The position numbers and the translations under genes were made by a program. A stretch of DNA of 37,896 nucleotides from Candidatus Melainabacteria bacterium (GTDB lineage Bacteria; Cyanobacteriota; Vampirovibrionia; Obscuribacterales; Obscuribacteraceae): NCBI GenBank assembly GCA_027451745.1, contig DAIDIP010000024.1, forward strand, positions 1 to 37,896. Direction: 5' to 3'. This document shows positions 34,558-37,896 of the stretch, one piece after another. How positions within the stretch are numbered: the first letter of the stretch is position 1; the number at the start of each line of letters is the position of its first letter. Under the pieces are notes generated by a model. The model saw only the letters and a list, made by a program, of their open reading frames with translations. It was not told the origin of the DNA and did not search any database.

Positions 34558-35799
34558 ATGAGCATAAATACAGGCGATACAGCATGGGTGCTGGTTTCGT
34601 CGTCTCTAGTTATGTTGATGACGCCGGCTATTGGATTATTCTATGGCGGGATGGTACAGCAGAAAAATTTGCTTTCTACGATCATGCTTAGCTTCATCAC
34701 TCTGTTAGTGGTTACCCTTCAATGGGTTGTTTTTGGCTATGTACTATGTTTTGGTCCTGATTGGCATCATATTATTGGGCATTTAGACTTAGGACTTGTT
34801 TCAACGGCCATTAGCGCTGTTTCAAGTTATGCGCCGACAATACCGCAAACAGCATTTATGTTGTTTCAGATGAAATTTGCTGTTATAACCCCTGCTTTAA
34901 TAACCGGTGCTTTTGCAGAAAGAGTGAAATTTTCTGCTTTTGTTCTATTTACCTTGCTGTGGACAAGTTTGGTTTATGATCCGATAGCTCATTGGGTATG
35001 GGGTGAAGGGGGTTGGCTGAGATCGCTTGGGGCGCTCGACTTTGCTGGTGGCACAGTTGTGCACATAAGTGCTGGTGTGGCTGCATTAGCTATGTCAATT
35101 GTATTGCGGCGCCAAAAACGCATGATTGATGGCCGGTTTACACCTTTTAGTGTGCCGTTAACACTTTTTGGTGCTGTGTTACTTTGGTTTGGCTGGTTTG
35201 GTTTTAATGGTGGCAGTGCTTTAGCTGCTAATGAAATTGCTGTGCAAGCCCTGGTTACAACTAATGTAGCAGCAGCAGCGTCGGCACTCACTTGGATGAT
35301 GCTCAGCCGATACAAAGGAAAACCGAGTGCTGTTGGCACAGCCACAGGGGCAGTAGTTGGTTTGGTGGCGATTACCCCAGCTTGTGGTTATGTAGACGTT
35401 TTTTCGGCAATAGCCATTGGTATCATTGGCGCAGGAGTATCTTTTTTCTCTATTAAAATAGCTGAAAAAATTGGTATAGACGATGCTTTAGATGTGTGTG
35501 CTTGCCATGGCATGGCTGGAACATGGGGAGCAATTGCCACTGGAATTTTTGCTAGTAAAGCTATAAATCCAGCTGGAGACAATGGACTATTGCATGGAAA
35601 TGCAGGATTGCTATATGCGCAAATAGTAACAGCAGCGGTAGTCTGGGTATTTTCTTTTGTACTGACTTATGGCATAGCAAAAGTAGTAGATATGCTGATT
35701 GGATTTACTGTTAGTCGTGAAGAGCAAAGAGTAGGGTTAGACATTTCTCACTATTGGGATGATCTGTTGGAAGGCGAATCAATAGAATCTCTCAACTAA
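34558..35799 (+). CDS. amtB: Ammonium transporter
   Basis: 413 aa, eleven hydrophobic segments. The twin-His pair that lines the pore is present: His169 in DFAGGTVVHISAG and His317 in DVCACHGMAGTWG, aligned with E. coli AmtB His168 and His318. Other conserved elements are FYGGMVQQKN, TGAFAERVKF and GWFGFNGGSALAAN. It conducts ammonia/ammonium across the inner membrane. No glnK lies beside it, so a PII protein must be elsewhere. TGGAGG six bases before ATG supports the start. No signal peptide is visible, unlike in several other Amt proteins. Confidence 0.96.
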   Translation: MSINTGDTAWVLVSSSLVMLMTPAIGLFYGGMVQQKNLLSTIMLSFITLLVVTLQWVVFGYVLCFGPDWHHIIGHLDLGLVSTAISAVSSYAPTIPQTAFMLFQMKFAVITPALITGAFAERVKFSAFVLFTLLWTSLVYDPIAHWVWGEGGWLRSLGALDFAGGTVVHISAGVAALAMSIVLRRQKRMIDGRFTPFSVPLTLFGAVLLWFGWFGFNGGSALAANEIAVQALVTTNVAAAASALTWMMLSRYKGKPSAVGTATGAVVGLVAITPACGYVDVFSAIAIGIIGAGVSFFSIKIAEKIGIDDALDVCACHGMAGTWGAIATGIFASKAINPAGDNGLLHGNAGLLYAQIVTAAVVWVFSFVLTYGIAKVVDMLIGFTVSREEQRVGLDISHYWDDLLEGESIESLN

Positions 35800-35825
35800 A
35801 ATGAAAACATGAGTCTTAAGTAGAA

Positions 35826-37004
35826 ATGAAACTAACAGATGATGAAATTAAAAGATATGATCGGCATTTAAAGCTGTCTGGTTTTGGCTTGGAAAAGCAA
35901 TTACAGCTAAAAGAAGCAAGAATATTAATTGTCGGAGCAGGAGGACTGGGCTGCCCAATTGCTCTTTATCTGGCTGCCTCAGGAGTGGGTAATATCACAA
36001 TTGTTGATGACGATAAAATAGAGCTTTCTAATTTGCAAAGACAAATAGCTTTTTCAGTCAATCAAATAGGTCAATTTAAAGCTACTGCTCTTGCTCAGAA
36101 AATATCAAGTCTTAACCCTTTGGTGAAAGTGAATGATGTTGTAGTAAGAATTGAAGCTAGTAATGTTGAGAAAATAATTTCTGGCTATGATTTGATAATT
36201 GATGGTACAGATAATTTTGCCACACGTTTTCTAATTGCTGATGCGTGTTATCTAGCTAAAATCCCATATCTACACGCTTCTGTTTATCAATATCAAGGAC
36301 AAGTTTTTCTTTCTGTGCCAGGTAAGACTGCTTGCTTTCGTTGTTTATTTAAGCAAGCTCCGCAAACCTCAGCACTTCCAGCTTGTGGAGAAGCAGGCAT
36401 ATTGGGCGTGGTTGTTGGACCAATTGGTTTAATGGCTGCCACTGAAGCAGTGAAATACTTAACGGGCTTAGGAGATTCAATAGCAGGCAAAGTGCTTATA
36501 TATAATATTTTGCAGCAAGAATTGAAAAAATTCAATCTTGAGCAAGATAATGAATGTGTTTTGTGCAGCAAAAAGGCAACAATAAAAGAAATAGATAAAA
36601 ATAATGGCAACGACAGAGCTAGCTGTGAACAAAATAATGTGCAAGAGCGATTGCAAGCCAACGAATACATTATTAGTATTGATCGAGCAAATGAATTAAT
36701 AAAGCAAAATACAGCCAAAAATAATATGTATTTGTTGGATGTTAGAGAAGGTTATGAATACGAACAAGGACATTTGGATAATGCGATTTTCTTGCCTTTG
36801 TCTTTGTTGCAGTCGATGCCTATCGACGTATTAGGTCAAGAATTAAAATCAAAATTGAATCTTGCTGATGATGGCGAGCAAATTGTATTGTGTTATTGTC
36901 AGCGCGGTACACGAAGTCTAAAAGCCACAAAAATATTGCGTCAATCAGGGATTGCAAATACTTTTAGTGTTGAAGGTGGATTAGAAGCTTGGACTACAAA
37001 TTAG
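35826..37004 (+). CDS. moeB: MoeB/ThiF-type adenylyltransferase with rhodanese domain
   Basis: 392 aa. The E1-like domain (1-250) has the ATP site GAGGLG (37-42), IDGTDNFATRF, and two zinc pairs (CFRC and CVLC). The C-terminal rhodanese domain (about 285-392) has LLDVREGYEYEQGHL and the active Cys358 in CQRGTRS. Such fusions adenylate the C-terminus of a small sulfur carrier (MoaD or ThiS) and then deliver sulfur, in molybdopterin or thiamine synthesis. The carrier protein is not in the window, so which pathway cannot be decided. It follows amtB by 26 bp. The fusion is common in cyanobacteria. Confidence 0.93.
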   Translation: MKLTDDEIKRYDRHLKLSGFGLEKQLQLKEARILIVGAGGLGCPIALYLAASGVGNITIVDDDKIELSNLQRQIAFSVNQIGQFKATALAQKISSLNPLVKVNDVVVRIEASNVEKIISGYDLIIDGTDNFATRFLIADACYLAKIPYLHASVYQYQGQVFLSVPGKTACFRCLFKQAPQTSALPACGEAGILGVVVGPIGLMAATEAVKYLTGLGDSIAGKVLIYNILQQELKKFNLEQDNECVLCSKKATIKEIDKNNGNDRASCEQNNVQERLQANEYIISIDRANELIKQNTAKNNMYLLDVREGYEYEQGHLDNAIFLPLSLLQSMPIDVLGQELKSKLNLADDGEQIVLCYCQRGTRSLKATKILRQSGIANTFSVEGGLEAWTTN

Positions 37005-37025
37005 CTATCCATAGCTAATTTGTAG
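36994..37025. terminator. Perfect 15-bp inverted repeat between convergent genes
   Basis: CTACAAATTAGCTAT (36994-37008) and ATAGCTAATTTGTAG (37011-37025), spacer CC. It spans the moeB stop codon and lies 16 bp before the convergent gene's stop. No T run follows on either strand, but the stem would make a very stable 3' hairpin for both transcripts. Confidence 0.6.
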
Positions 37026-37040
37026 TCTGGTTGATTGACT

Positions 37041-37520
37041 TTATTGTTTTGGATCAGTGATGCTGATCGGCAGCAGGACAATTGTTGGTGCGGTCAATGT
37101 GTCGATCTTCTCTGGATCTATACATTTGCCTCTGCAAACTTCGGGGGCACGTAGCACGAGCCAAGTATATACTGCAAGCTGCATGGCAGCGCTGGGGCGA
37201 GGGATAGCAACAACAATATCGTCATTTTGCAGTGTTTCTGAGGATCGCTCCTTTCGCACATAAATTGTGCAATTATATGTGCGCAGCAGGCGAAAGATAT
37301 GCCAGTCGATCAAAGTAGGGGAGGGGCAGAGTGACTCAATGTCGGCATAAGCGCTCAGATCAATTGTGTGAGAAAGCAAGTCTGTGCCCCGGGGTGGTGG
37401 CCCTGAAGTGACCTTGTTGTTTGTGACAGCAATGTCGTGGTTGGGATCTGGACCAGTAGTTTCGATTGTTTGGTTGGGCCCTTCAACGGGTCCTTCATTG
37501 TTCAAATTTTCGACGCACAT
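37041..37520 (-). CDS. Protein of unknown function
   Basis: 159 aa from ATG at 37520 (GGAGG eight bases upstream; the frame is open to 37559 but without a better site). The first 60 residues are polar and rich in Asn, Pro and Thr. The second part (from SLCPSPTLIDWHIFRLLRTY onwards) has a mixed alpha/beta look, includes DDIVVAIPRPSAAMQLAVYT and ends with a hydrophobic strand. No family recognised. Two hairpins lie directly upstream. Confidence 0.65.
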   Translation of the reverse strand: MCVENLNNEGPVEGPNQTIETTGPDPNHDIAVTNNKVTSGPPPRGTDLLSHTIDLSAYADIESLCPSPTLIDWHIFRLLRTYNCTIYVRKERSSETLQNDDIVVAIPRPSAAMQLAVYTWLVLRAPEVCRGKCIDPEKIDTLTAPTIVLLPISITDPKQ

Positions 37521-37556
37521 GGACACATCCTCCAGTAGGCAATTTGAGAACACAAA

Positions 37557-37603
37557 CATATATGGCTACAGTCCATATATGAAAATTCCCAAAACGGGAA
37601 TTT
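37557..37603. promoter_or_regulatory. Two adjacent inverted repeats upstream of the last gene
   Basis: CATATATGG (37557-37565) with CCATATATG (37573-37581), and AAATTCCC (37583-37590) with GGGAATTT (37596-37603), each perfect. They lie about 40-80 bases before the ATG at 37520 and may be operators or leader hairpins. Confidence 0.5.
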
Positions 37604-37896
37604 AGGCTAATAGAGAAGATTGGAAAATGCGATCAAGCCCCGGCTGATAACAAAAGGTGAACGCTTATAGATTGTCAGAAAAGAGGCAAATCGATCAAGT
37701 AGAACAAAAGCCATAATGATGGTCGGAAAATACTGAAAGGCTATATTTATAGAGGCCAAAAACTGGTTGAATTGGAATCATTAGAGACTTATTAACCCAA
37801 TGTACTAATTAGTCCATCCTGCAAAATAGCTTTTTAAAAACGGGTAATTGGGCAGTGGGTTCTGGAAAACCATTTTGATATTTTACATTGAGTTCG
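37604..37896. other. Gene-free end of the window
   Basis: AT-rich, no supported gene. A possible minus-strand promoter TTGATC (37638-37633), 18 bp, TATTAG lies upstream of the hairpins. The remainder holds nothing I can support. Confidence 0.4.

Overview
The window is AT-rich bacterial chromosome of housekeeping and small accessory genes. There is no phage, insertion sequence, CRISPR array, tRNA or rRNA that I can see. An ArnT-like glycosyltransferase and a DUF374 acyltransferase suggest a Gram-negative envelope. A single-RRM RNA-binding protein, ClpC, and a MoeB fused to a rhodanese domain are all common in cyanobacteria, and there is no photosynthesis gene. My best inference is a non-photosynthetic relative of Cyanobacteria (the Melainabacteria/Vampirovibrionia type). 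This is an inference from gene content, not a proven assignment.

Layout. 1-6.4 kb: a DUF1800/DUF1501 exported pair (minus), then an ArnT-like transferase and a DUF374 acyltransferase (plus), facing a small CopG-type toxin-antitoxin operon (minus). The operon has a near-consensus promoter, a perfect palindromic operator and a toxin gene that looks frameshifted. 6.4-9.7 kb (minus): a HAD phosphatase, a thermolysin-like metallopeptidase and an LRV-repeat protein, separated by hairpin terminators and a purine-rich repeat element. 9.9-18.3 kb (minus): clpC, thiolase, FadB-type multifunctional enzyme and metE, tightly spaced. 18.6-23.15 kb (minus): threonine/serine dehydratase, topA, tsaE, and directly upstream of tsaE a strongly predicted structured RNA of about 225 nt with its own consensus promoter. 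23.3-26.7 kb (plus): a secreted protein, coaE, two small unknown proteins and pepP. 26.7-31.6 kb (minus): a small membrane protein, a Ser/Thr kinase with a DFS motif, an EEP-family hydrolase, a degenerate GIY-YIG-like protein, a DUF1573-cytochrome c fusion and an adenine methyltransferase. 31.9-37.0 kb: RRM protein, fatty-acid desaturase, TPR-matrixin protein (minus), ammonium transporter and MoeB-rhodanese. The end holds one unknown minus-strand gene with hairpins on both sides.

How the genes work together. The fad genes would carry out beta-oxidation of acyl-CoA. CoaE finishes coenzyme A synthesis. ClpC unfolds proteins for ClpP, and PepP trims peptides. The RRM protein next to a desaturase fits a cold or membrane-fluidity response. 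The other neighbourhoods look like ordinary chromosomal packing.

Most worth checking: the unassigned 225-nt RNA (6S-like by shape and promoter, not by a sequence match I can verify), the frameshifted toxin with intact control region, and the two related repeat elements at 7.2 and 18.3 kb with nearly the same 109-110 bp internal period.
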